Below, in pieces: positions 47,088 to 56,500 of a stretch of DNA of 64,000 nt; within the stretch, counting starts at the first letter, position 1; each line of letters opens with the position of its first letter. The notes below the pieces were generated by a model that did not search any database, was not told the origin of the DNA, and saw nothing but the letters and a program-made list of their open reading frames with translations. A program made the translations under genes and the position numbers. The DNA comes from a virus: IMG/VR virus record IMGVR_UViG_3300008448_000032, positions 1 to 64,000 of that record, one strand, 5' to 3'.

Positions 47088-48509
47088 ATGCCAGCTAATT
47101 GGGTCAAATTTACTAGTGATTTATCTCAGTACCTATCTTCGAAAAAGGAAAAAAGCTCCAAAGAAACTGCTGATAAGATAATAGATCTATATATAGAAGC
47201 TATAGGTAATAAAGCCCAGCCACTCCCAGGAACTTCTTTTTTCAACCCAAATGATCCTAGAGTTATTTCAGGAAAGATCGCTTTAAAAGAGTCCTTTGCT
47301 AAAGCAATGGATATTATGTTAAAAGATCCAGATCAGCAAAAAATAACTTTTGAAAAGAAGAAAAAAGATAAAAACTTTTCCGATCCTGAGAAATTAGAAA
47401 AGGCTCAGAAGATACCAGATTCTCCCCCTGCTGAGCCTATAGAATTTCCACCTGTAGACGAAAAGTATTACGATGAGATTATAGCAAATTCAGGGATAAC
47501 ATTTTTTATAAAACAAAAAGATAATAAAAAATCAAACAAAATATTCGATTATAATACTAAGGTTGATTTGACAGCTTACAATGGATATGGTATACCCCTG
47601 TCTATTTTCGGAAATGATCTGGAAGAGATAAAATCTACCTTAAATACTTATGGCAAACTTCCGGGTCTTCTTAAACTTATTTCTTATAATAATCCGGGAT
47701 TTGATCTTTTGCCAGACATAAATAAAAAGGGGATTAATACTACTCACGGGGAACTTATAAAATATTTTATAGATCTTTATTCTAAAGGAGGATCATATAG
47801 GATAATAGGGGACCAATACAGGAGTTCAACCGGATACGGGGAAGAAAATCTAACCCCGCAGATAGAAAAAGAGTTATCCGTTTTGGTAAATTTATATTCC
47901 GGGGAATTAGAAAAATGGTTTAAAGTTGCAGCTCCTTATATAGAAAAGACTGCGACGGATAAAGCTATAGAAGAGACTAAAAAAGAAGAAGAAATACAGG
48001 AAGGAGAAAAAGTAGAGGGATCTGAAACTGTTTTAAATAAAACAGTAGAAGAAATATCATCTTTCCTTTCCATAAGTCCAGAAAAAGATCCTTATATGAT
48101 TATGGCAAATTCTTTGGTTTTGTTTTGGACTGTTATAGGAATCTCATCTCCTACTATATTTTTAGGACCATCTGGGGTTCCTCCTTCAGTTTTACCGGTC
48201 CCGGGATTATACCAAATAATATTTCCAGGTATCCCTTTTATTCTAGGAAAATCACTGAAGATAGCTTTTAACGTAGGGTCAAATTCTAAATTTATCCCCG
48301 ACATTCCATTTGAACAATTTCAAAAAAGTCCTGAATTGGCTAATAAAAAGATAGAAGAAATTGGAAAACTTTCATCTAAAGCGACTGCTTCGGCGATAGC
48401 ATCAGTTTTTGCTTCTCACCTTTTAACGATTAAATTTCTATATTTTGGATCGATACCTGCGGTTCCTAGTCCTATACCTTCTACTTCTTTTGTTTATGCC
48501 ATTTATTAA
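47088..48509 (+). CDS. Unknown structural-module protein
   Basis: This 473-aa protein starts MPANWVKFTSDLSQYLSSKK. A helical N-terminal domain (residues 1-75) is followed by a charged linker, then a globular domain with GYGIPLSIFGNDLEEIKSTL and KYFIDLYSKGGSYRIIG. The C-terminal 150 residues are hydrophobic and Pro-rich (SLVLFWTVIGISSPTIFLGP, SGVPPSVLPVPGLYQIIFPG, YFGSIPAVPSPIPSTSF), perhaps a membrane-active or tail-interior segment. Position after the spike suggests a tail or baseplate component. No family recognised. Confidence 0.55.
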   Translation: MPANWVKFTSDLSQYLSSKKEKSSKETADKIIDLYIEAIGNKAQPLPGTSFFNPNDPRVISGKIALKESFAKAMDIMLKDPDQQKITFEKKKKDKNFSDPEKLEKAQKIPDSPPAEPIEFPPVDEKYYDEIIANSGITFFIKQKDNKKSNKIFDYNTKVDLTAYNGYGIPLSIFGNDLEEIKSTLNTYGKLPGLLKLISYNNPGFDLLPDINKKGINTTHGELIKYFIDLYSKGGSYRIIGDQYRSSTGYGEENLTPQIEKELSVLVNLYSGELEKWFKVAAPYIEKTATDKAIEETKKEEEIQEGEKVEGSETVLNKTVEEISSFLSISPEKDPYMIMANSLVLFWTVIGISSPTIFLGPSGVPPSVLPVPGLYQIIFPGIPFILGKSLKIAFNVGSNSKFIPDIPFEQFQKSPELANKKIEEIGKLSSKATASAIASVFASHLLTIKFLYFGSIPAVPSPIPSTSFVYAIY

Positions 48510-48518
48510 TTTTAAATA

Positions 48519-48530
48519 GGATATATAGAT
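48519..48530 (+). promoter_or_regulatory. Candidate late promoter box (GGATATATAGAT)
   Basis: Lies in a 23-base gap, two bases before the ATG at 48533. Confidence 0.5.
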
Positions 48531-48532
48531 AA

Positions 48533-49936
48533 ATGACCGAAAGAAATCACATAGATAAACTTAATGCACTCTCCTCTTCCGTTATAGGATTTGAGTTTGA
48601 ATTCTATACAAATATGCTTAAGGGTGAAGCTGCTGAATCTATAGGAAAAGAGGTTAAAAAGAAAGTTCAGGTATCTGAAAAATACCACTCGGACTTAAAA
48701 GTAACTTCTTCTCTTTTTAAATTAGAACCCGACTATTCAGGGGGAAATAAAATGGTCGAACTCATAACTGGTCCTATGGAATATTCTGAAGCTATTCCGG
48801 TAATGATAAAGATCCTTAATTGGATTGAAAAAAATGGTTGGACCGATGACAGATGCGCTTTCCAATTTTCGGTTAGCTTTGATAAATTTAGAAGAGAAAT
48901 AAAAGACAGAATAGAAAATTTAGATAAACTTAAATTTATATTGGGTCTGGACGAAAATTTCATTTATTCTAAATTTGGAAATAGATCTAATAATGTTTAT
49001 GCAAATACCGTAAAGAGAGTAGTTCCTGTCAATAGATTTTCTATATTGGAAAATATAAATTACATAGATCCTAAAATGTTCAAAGTCCCAGACGAGAAAT
49101 ATTATGGGGTCAACTTCACCAAATTAAAGGACGGGTATCTGGAATTTAGATATTTGGGGAATAGAGATTATCAGAAGAAAATAAGAGAGATAAGAGAAGT
49201 TATCGATTATGTTATTTTATATCTTTATGATATTTTAAGTCATCGTTCAAATGGATACACTAAAGAAGATTTAGCTAAGCTGAGGGAAATGATGAAGGAG
49301 TACAGCAAAGTCGTAAAATGCTATAGTAATCCTGAATTATTTTTTATGCACTACCCAGATTTTCACGTATTTGTAGATCTTAAAGGACTTGACGAAAATA
49401 TAAAAACCTATTTTCCGATGATTAAAGATAAAATATTCGATCTTTTGGTAGACGGAAATATAAAATCTTGCTATTTCAACTATGATACTACAAACGGAAG
49501 GTATCAGATAAAAGAAGCTAGGATAAGAGATTTTATGAAAATAAAAGATATTGATTTGATATCCTGCGATATTAAAGGCGGTGTTTTAGAAAATTGTAAT
49601 TTGTATACCTGCGACATAAAAAAATCAAGAATAGAAAATTGCAATGTTGCAAATGGGTGTAAAATAGGATCCTCTAAAGTTAGTCAGAGCGTAATAGAAT
49701 TTTCTAATGAATTAACAAATTGTTTTGTTGATTGCAAAGGGAAAAATGTTAACTGTAAAATGGTCGGGGGAGTTCTTAGGGATGGTAATATTGGGGAGTA
49801 TGCAGAAATAAGTAAAGACACCATAAAGGTCAAAGGGTTTAATGACCTTAGAAATCAAAGATTTGTTACCGACAGTAGGTTAAAAGATCTAAATTTCGAT
49901 TATAAGAAACCCAAATTTGGAAACCTAAACTATTAA
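48533..49936 (+). CDS. Amidoligase-like protein with C-terminal beta-helix-type repeats
   Basis: The first 240 residues of this 467-aa protein follow the layout of Amidoligase_2-type enzymes (glutamine-synthetase fold). These are VIGFEFEFYTN, LEPDYSGGNKMVELITGPME, YSEAIPVMIKILNWIEKNGW, TDDRCAFQFSVSFD, LKFILGLDENFIYSKFGNRS and YYGVNFTKLKDGYLEFRYLG. Such enzymes join an amino group to a carboxylate using ATP. From about residue 340 a different region repeats short elements (ISCDIKGGVLENCNLYTCDI, KKSRIENCNVANGCKIG, SNELTNCFVDCKGKNVNCKM) like a right-handed beta-helix. The gene lies in the middle of the baseplate operon. It may modify a virion protein or host peptidoglycan; the target is unknown. 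Confidence 0.6.
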   Translation: MTERNHIDKLNALSSSVIGFEFEFYTNMLKGEAAESIGKEVKKKVQVSEKYHSDLKVTSSLFKLEPDYSGGNKMVELITGPMEYSEAIPVMIKILNWIEKNGWTDDRCAFQFSVSFDKFRREIKDRIENLDKLKFILGLDENFIYSKFGNRSNNVYANTVKRVVPVNRFSILENINYIDPKMFKVPDEKYYGVNFTKLKDGYLEFRYLGNRDYQKKIREIREVIDYVILYLYDILSHRSNGYTKEDLAKLREMMKEYSKVVKCYSNPELFFMHYPDFHVFVDLKGLDENIKTYFPMIKDKIFDLLVDGNIKSCYFNYDTTNGRYQIKEARIRDFMKIKDIDLISCDIKGGVLENCNLYTCDIKKSRIENCNVANGCKIGSSKVSQSVIEFSNELTNCFVDCKGKNVNCKMVGGVLRDGNIGEYAEISKDTIKVKGFNDLRNQRFVTDSRLKDLNFDYKKPKFGNLNY

Positions 49937-49939
49937 AAA

Positions 49940-50734
49940 ATGACTCTAGATGAATTAGTACAAGAAATAGAGGATGCTATATCTTTTAGCTGCTCTCTTC
50001 CATATAACCTAAATAGACAGGAAACTGAAAGAATTATAAAAAGAGCTAGAGCATGGTTTTATGATAACTATCAATATGCGGCGGAAGAAAGGATAATGGT
50101 TCTCGGTAACAATCTATTCAATCATGAAGAATTTAGAAAAACCAGACAGATCAAACTTCCTGATTCTATAGTAACTGTATATGACGTTAGAGAGGTCGGG
50201 GGAGCTGGTATTTCTGGAAACCCGGATAGAGATTTTAGCGATTCTAAATTACTAGGATCAGAATTACTCCTTTCCCCTTTTATCGGGGATAACCTAGTTT
50301 ATAGAACAGTTATGTATTCTTATTTCGATTTAGCTAAAGCATATCTATTACCTACTTATGCTTTTAAATGGAATAAGAACACTAAATTTTTAACTATATT
50401 GGGTAGAGATCCGGGGAGAAGCGGAAAAGGAGGAGGATCCCAACAAGCTCAATTGGCTCAAGGATTTGGTTCTGGCGGTAGCGACGTTGCCGTTAGATGC
50501 TTTGTTGCTATAAATGACGAATATTTATATGATGACGAATTGTTTGTTAGATATTGTATAGGAAAATGTAAAATAGCTTTAGGAACTATGCTTGGTGTAT
50601 TTTCTTATACTCTTCCTGGGGGAGTACAGGTTAACTCCGGAGACATAAAAGCAAACGGGGAAGCGGAGGTTCAAGAAGTGATGGAGATGATAAATGGGGA
50701 GAACACGGCTTCTTATTTTCTTCAATGGTCTTAA
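49940..50734 (+). CDS. Virion structural protein, unknown
   Basis: This 264-aa protein has TLDELVQEIEDAISFSCSLP, RQETERIIKRARAWFYDNYQ, a Gly-rich loop (GRDPGRSGKGGGSQQAQ), and a C-terminal VRYCIGKCKIALGTMLGVFS then YTLPGGVQVNSGDIKANGEA. The overall pattern (short helices, G-rich loop, C-terminal helix with LG-x-x-x-G) is common to small neck, head-completion or wedge proteins of T4-like phages. It directly precedes gp25, so a baseplate wedge role is inferred. Confidence 0.5.
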   Translation: MTLDELVQEIEDAISFSCSLPYNLNRQETERIIKRARAWFYDNYQYAAEERIMVLGNNLFNHEEFRKTRQIKLPDSIVTVYDVREVGGAGISGNPDRDFSDSKLLGSELLLSPFIGDNLVYRTVMYSYFDLAKAYLLPTYAFKWNKNTKFLTILGRDPGRSGKGGGSQQAQLAQGFGSGGSDVAVRCFVAINDEYLYDDELFVRYCIGKCKIALGTMLGVFSYTLPGGVQVNSGDIKANGEAEVQEVMEMINGENTASYFLQWS

Positions 50735-50762
50735 TTCATATTATTTTTTAGATTTTTTTTCT

Positions 50763-50775
50763 CGGATATATAAAA
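50763..50775 (+). promoter_or_regulatory. Candidate late promoter box (CGGATATATAAAA)
   Basis: In the gap after the 50734 stop, 11 bases before the gp25 ATG at 50787. Confidence 0.6.
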
Positions 50776-50786
50776 AAATAAATTAT

Positions 50787-51161
50787 ATGCTGAGAGAAAT
50801 TTATAATAGAGATCCCGAAGATCCAAATTATAAAGAGGATCAAATCGAAGTTACGGATCCTTTAGAAGCTTGTCTTGGAAAAATAAAAATGCTCCTATTT
50901 ACTAAAAAAGGAGAAGTTTTAGGAGATTCTAGTTTTGGATTAGACTTAGAAGGTATGGTGTATGAATTAGAACTATCCGAAGAAGCTATAAAAAAAGAAA
51001 TACAGGACAGTATAAGAGCTTATATTCCTGAATTTTACAGTTTGGGAGGAACTTATAAATTAAATTTTTATTTAGGTACTAATAGAGATATAGCAACCCT
51101 AGATTTTAAATTTAATTCAAATTCCGGATTAAGCCCAATAGTTACATTGTTAATAACTTAA
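50787..51161 (+). CDS. Baseplate wedge protein gp25 (lysozyme-like GPW/gp25 family)
   Basis: I choose ATG 50787 (124 aa), after the promoter box; the frame is open further upstream into the previous gene. EACLGKIKMLLFTKKGEVLG, DSSFGLDLEGMVYEL, EEAIKKEIQDSIRAYIPEF and the closing beta strands match the gp25/gpW family (I---L-T--GE---P-FG--L---LFE). gp25 forms the core bundle of the baseplate wedge and starts sheath assembly. gp6 follows three bases later, the same order as in other contractile phages. Confidence 0.85.
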   Translation: MLREIYNRDPEDPNYKEDQIEVTDPLEACLGKIKMLLFTKKGEVLGDSSFGLDLEGMVYELELSEEAIKKEIQDSIRAYIPEFYSLGGTYKLNFYLGTNRDIATLDFKFNSNSGLSPIVTLLIT

Positions 51162-51164
51162 AGA

Positions 51165-52976
51165 ATGAATATTTATAAAAAGAATAATATAGTTATAGGG
51201 GGATTACTTTCTAGCACCTATAATTTTATATCCAGAACTTACTCGCAAAGTAAAAATTTATTTACAGTGGCTTCTGCATGGGGACAAATATTATTTGTTT
51301 TCCAGAACATATCTCAACTTATACTTTACTTTATAGAGGATTCAATTACTGAATTGAATATAGAACAAGCAACCAGAGAGTATTCGATAAGAAGTCTTGC
51401 AAGGATATCAGGATACGATCCCAGAAGGTCAGGAACTGCTCAGGGAGAAGTCATAGTTTCGTGGAATTCTTCTAATACACAAGCACAGGGCGGATCTATT
51501 ATAATACCAAGGAATACCCAAATAAGAAATCAACAAAATGGACAGATATACACTTTAATACTTCCTTCAGATAGAGTAACTGTTCCTCTCTCTTCCCAAT
51601 TTACCCCGTTGACGGTAAAAGTTGTCCAGGGATCTTTTACCTCTTCTAATTTCACTTCAAACGGAAATGTGTTATTTAGTTTTAATGTTCCTTCCCTAAA
51701 TGGATTTGCTATAGATCAATTTTATATTGATGTTTATGTCAACGAAGAGAAATGGAGGAGATATGATTCTCTTTATGATATACCATTAAACGCAAAAGGA
51801 TTTATAGTTAAAAGCGGAATATCTAGCGGGATAGATGTTTATTTTGGTAACTCTTTCTTCGGACAAATACCCCAAGCTGGATCTAGAATTAGAGTAGAAT
51901 ATCTAAGTAGCATAGGAAGAAAAGGTAATTTAAATTCTACCCAAAATAATCCCCTTACCTGGAAATTTTTAACCAGCGGAACAGATTTATATGGAGCTTC
52001 TTTAGACCTAAATCAATATCTGAATATAGCAAACTCGATAGATCCAGATTTTGGAACGGATCCAGATGCTAGTTCTCTAATACGAATAGTAGCTCCAAAG
52101 ACCAGTAGATCTTTTGTTTTTGCAAATGCAGATAGCTATGAAATATTCTTAAATAAATTAGGGATATTTTCTCAGATACAAGCATATTCTACTTTCGATG
52201 ATGATTATTTGGATGACGATAATGTTATTTACATATACCTAATACCTGATGTAACTTTAAATATTTCTACGGATCAAGATTATTTTAGTATACCCGAACA
52301 AAATTTTATATTAACCGAAAATCAAAAAAATAAAATTATAAATCTAATAGAAGATTCCGGTTCTATGATAGCTACTACAGTAGTTAAGATAACTTCTCCC
52401 GTCATAAAAAGATTTGTCCTTAATATAAGTATATCCATATTCCAGGGATTCGATCCCAATACGATAAGACAACAGATAAGAACTAAAATATCTGATTATA
52501 TGTTAAACCTGAAAAGGAGGGACAAAATACCGAAATCTGATATCATAGCAATCGTGGAATCTATTTCGGGGATCGATTCTGTTAATGCAGAATTTATATC
52601 CCAAGACGATCAGGATAAAATAAATTCCATCTCAGCAAATACCCAGCTAAATCCTGTTGCAACTTCAGGATTAATTTCTTCAAATTTCCAAGCTCCCCAA
52701 ACCCCTTTAGGAACCCCGATTAATATTCCAGAAAATATAATATCTGCTAATTTTCAATCTTCCTCTATCGATGTTTTCGGGGACATCATAATAGGAAGAA
52801 ATCAATTGGTTTTGCTTAGAGGCGGGTGGGAAGATTCTAATGGAAATAGATATGAATCTAGCCCAATCCGAGGAAAATTAGGTCCTCTTAATATAATTAT
52901 ATTAGGAAAACCAGTTCCTAATAATTTCAATACTCAATTAAATAAAACAACAAGACAATCGATTGTCAATGGATAA
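51165..52976 (+). CDS. Baseplate wedge protein gp6 (baseplate J-like)
   Basis: In this 603-aa protein NLFTVASAWGQILFVFQNIS, QLILYFIEDSITELNIEQA and SIRSLARISGYDPRRSGTAQ mark the N-terminal helical arm of gp6/baseplate-J proteins. Beta-domain segments (GEVIVSWNSSNTQAQGGSI, IPRNTQIRNQQNGQIYT) follow. IKRFVLNISISIFQGFDPNT and QIRTKISDYMLNLKRRDKIP, then KSDIIAIVESISGIDSVNAE, are the C-terminal BPJ hallmark. gp6 forms the wedge ring around the hub. Position right after gp25 supports the assignment. Confidence 0.85.
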   Translation: MNIYKKNNIVIGGLLSSTYNFISRTYSQSKNLFTVASAWGQILFVFQNISQLILYFIEDSITELNIEQATREYSIRSLARISGYDPRRSGTAQGEVIVSWNSSNTQAQGGSIIIPRNTQIRNQQNGQIYTLILPSDRVTVPLSSQFTPLTVKVVQGSFTSSNFTSNGNVLFSFNVPSLNGFAIDQFYIDVYVNEEKWRRYDSLYDIPLNAKGFIVKSGISSGIDVYFGNSFFGQIPQAGSRIRVEYLSSIGRKGNLNSTQNNPLTWKFLTSGTDLYGASLDLNQYLNIANSIDPDFGTDPDASSLIRIVAPKTSRSFVFANADSYEIFLNKLGIFSQIQAYSTFDDDYLDDDNVIYIYLIPDVTLNISTDQDYFSIPEQNFILTENQKNKIINLIEDSGSMIATTVVKITSPVIKRFVLNISISIFQGFDPNTIRQQIRTKISDYMLNLKRRDKIPKSDIIAIVESISGIDSVNAEFISQDDQDKINSISANTQLNPVATSGLISSNFQAPQTPLGTPINIPENIISANFQSSSIDVFGDIIIGRNQLVLLRGGWEDSNGNRYESSPIRGKLGPLNIIILGKPVPNNFNTQLNKTTRQSIVNG

Positions 52977-53517
52977 TAAAGATCAAAACCAAAAATTTTC
53001 TCCATTTTTTCCGGGAGATGAATTAAAGATAAGTTATTCTGTTAATGGGGTAAAATATAGAACCAATAACACTACTTTCTATAACGATAAAGATCAATAC
53101 AAAACCAAAGAAGAGGCTGAAGATAGATCTATAAATATAGGATGCTCTGGATATAGAAGCTCAATAATAAATTCTACCGGAGATGTAAAATTTTATCCTT
53201 GCTCGACTTCTTCTGAGTATTCCGAAATAATGAGGGAAATGTCAACTACAGAATTAGAAAGATCCTATTATGATTTCGATCAGAGAAATAATATATTCGA
53301 TGTAATGTATAGTGTTAATGATAATGCTTATTCTGGTTTTGACTACAAAGGAAAAATTCTAAATAATACCTTATCTAAAATTTTATTTAAAGATCCGACA
53401 AAAGCTAATATATTATCATATTTCGAAAAAGGATTTTTTGCTTTAGTTGAAACAACTAAACAAATAAAAAATTATTTTAACTACACAGTACCTAAAAACA
53501 ATAGGAGGGTTTTTTAA
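52969..53517 (+). CDS. Baseplate-operon protein of unknown function
   Basis: This 182-aa protein starts at ATG 52969, overlapping the gp6 stop; an in-frame TTG two codons upstream is the alternative. It is rich in Asp, Asn, Ser and Tyr (NNTTFYNDKDQYKTKEEAED, RSYYDFDQRNNIFDVMYSVN) with few hydrophobic stretches and a basic C-terminus (KNNRRVF). Place in the operon, between gp6 and the gp7-like gene, suggests a wedge component. Confidence 0.5.
   Translation: MDNKDQNQKFSPFFPGDELKISYSVNGVKYRTNNTTFYNDKDQYKTKEEAEDRSINIGCSGYRSSIINSTGDVKFYPCSTSSEYSEIMREMSTTELERSYYDFDQRNNIFDVMYSVNDNAYSGFDYKGKILNNTLSKILFKDPTKANILSYFEKGFFALVETTKQIKNYFNYTVPKNNRRVF
53503..53508 (+). promoter_or_regulatory. Strong Shine-Dalgarno (AGGAGG)
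   Basis: AGGAGG lies 10 bases before the ATG at 53519, within the last codons of the previous gene (two AGG Arg codons). It stands out because most genes in the window have no such site, though it may be chance. Confidence 0.5.
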
Positions 53518-53518
53518 T

Positions 53519-56500
53519 ATGGCAGATTTAAATCTTAAATTTTTTAATAAAAGAGGAAACCCGTTAAATTTTGAATACATTGGTCCTACTGGCCCTAGTC
53601 CTTTGGATAACGTGTTTAGGTATAAAACCAACGCGGTCTCTTCCTCAAATGGAGATGTTATTTTTCAGCAATCTGGACCAAATTACACATTTCAGTTCAA
53701 TTACGACGATGTTAATTTTTTCAATATAAAAGAATGGGCTTCTGAAGTAGATTATTCTATACAAAGAGGAGCAGAAGTTTTTCTTGAAGGAAAAGTTCTA
53801 TCGGGAAATAAATTTAAAGGTAAAATTTATTCTTGTGTGGATAATGGTACCTTTATTTTAATAACTATACCTGTTAATTCTTTAACTGGACAAAATATAA
53901 TAAGCGGGGGAAGCACTATAGCTTTCAATACGACCTACAAAAATAGACCAGGAGGATATTTTTTCGGAAATATGTATTTCGACCAGGTCTCTGCTGGACT
54001 ATACGAGAACGAACAAATATTTATAACCCAACAAGTAATAGGACCTTCCGGGGGAAAGGAATATAGCTACCCTAGAACTCTTGCAACGGGATCAACCTCG
54101 GGAAAATGGAGAACGAGGTGGTCAAATAATAACTATGGAAATATAGACGTAACCGAAATTATATTTACGTATAAGATATTAGATTCTCTCCCTGAGGGAG
54201 AAGGCCATCCTCTCATAGTATCTTACCCTAACCTAGCTTATACCGATGTGATAGTTTCACCTTCGGATTATTATTCCAATGGAAATTTAATTTCTCCTAC
54301 CTTTAATTCTTCCGAATCTAAATCGCTTTCCGTAAATGTTGGATTAAATGGGCCTGAAGAATCTGAAGAGGTATACGAGAGAAAACTAATACTAGAGGAT
54401 ATAAGTTCTGGGGCAACAGGAGAAAATGTAAAGAAGATATTAGAAGTTAATTTTTATGGTCAAATAATAGCAGAAGATGAAAGGCTAAAAGTTTTAACAA
54501 ATAATTTGGGAAGATCTTTTGACCCTGTAGATTCTATAATTCTAAGAAATCATGACCCTAAGGAGCCTTTGCCCAATTACGAAGAAATAAACGAAAAGAG
54601 AAAAGAACTTCTTTTAGCAGGGGAAGATATATTTCCATATATAGGAAGTTATAAAGGTCTAATAAATGCTCTGAAATTTTTCGGATACCAAGACTTAAGA
54701 ATAAAAGAATACTGGCTAAATTTAGATTATACCTCGGTAGAAAACATAACTCCTCCTATAGTTCAAAATCAACAAGCCATAAATCAAATAAGATCCCAGG
54801 TATTACAGTCTGGGAGTCAGTCATATCAGATAAAAGATGTTCTCTCCAATCCAAATAGTGGGAAATATAGATTAGAACAGACGTATGGTCCAGATTCGGA
54901 GGGGAATTATGTATTGGATGTATCGTCCCAATACACATTATTTCCTACCGATGTTTATAAGAAAACCTCTTTATTCGGTTTGTATTATGATATAAACAAG
55001 GTAACATCAGAAACTGATGAGTATGGATATCCCGTAGTGGTTGACGCTTTTGCTTTTACACAAGAAGAAGTTTTGATAAAATTATTTGGTCTTAAAAAAA
55101 AGTTAAAAGAAGAATATTTACCTTTAAATGCCAGAATAATTGATATAACCGGAGAAGGAGTTTATTTTACTGTTTATAATACAAGAGCTTGGACGGATGT
55201 CAATTCGGATTTTGTTATTAGCTCCGGAAAGATTTTTGATTTTTATATAAACCCTGATGTTTCTTACATAGGGGATATTAGAAATTTTAATATAAGACCT
55301 CTAGATCTTTCCATACAAACTCCTAGCATTTATGGCGATTCCTATGACATAGGTGTAAATGTTTTGGGAGGAACCGGAAGCGCTCTTTATTTCTCCGGAT
55401 TTCCGGATTTAGGAATAACCGGTCCTTCTGGGCCAAATCCTATTCTAAATGTAGTTTCAGGAAAATCTTATACATTTAGCCTTTCTACGGAGGGATTTAC
55501 TTTTTACATAACCGAATCCCCTTCTTTTTCTCAACAAGACCCTTTGGGGATAATTGGGAACGGAGCAACCTCAGGGTCAGAAAGCATTGTGTGGAATGTA
55601 TCCCCTAATCAATCAGGACCAGTATATTATTACTGCCCAGAAAATTACTCTATAAACGGAACTATTAATGTTAATCCTCCCCAGCTATCCGATTTAGGCA
55701 ACACGATAAATCCTTTAGATTTTCAGCAGAACTACACGGCAGAACAAAATAGAAATTTGATAAAATCTATAAATGAATACTATCAGTTACAACAGGAGGG
55801 AAAAATAGAGTTTTTAGGGGATGGAAAATACGATCCCCCTTCTTATACTGATCCCTCTACAAATGAACAATATCGAAGACCCATAGGATCTCCTATAGTT
55901 TTAGAATTGGGACTCGATAGATGGTCTTGGGACGAAATGAATGTTACCTGGAGATCTGTAAATGTTCCTACTTTTAAGGTGGGAGATTTTGTCCAGATAA
56001 AATCTCTTCAAGCTTCTTTAACTCCAGGAATTAGCGGGGGATCTATATCTTCAGTAACTATAAATAGTCCGGGGCTTGGATATTCTTCTACCCCTCTTAT
56101 AACGGTAACAGGTGGAGGAGGTATAGGAGCTTCTCTAGTTCCTGTCATAACCGGGACTAAAATAACTTCTATAAGTATACTTTCGGGAGGGTCCGGGTAT
56201 ACTTCTCCCCCAACTTTGAATATTTCTTTTTTACCGTCCGGAGATTCCGGGTATGTAGTTTCTACCAATTATTCTTTGGGAACCTATGACGTACAGCTTA
56301 CTTCCAATTCTATGGTTTATACTTTCGAAGATATAGATCTTATCTCTTCGAATCAGGTATATTCTTCCATGACTTGGGACAATATAGATTTTTCCAATCT
56401 CGTAGAGATAGAATGGATAATAAATAAGGATTCTACACAAGAAGGATCCCCTTATAATTTTGAATTTAGAGGGCCTATAGTCGATTTTTATAGTCTTGCC

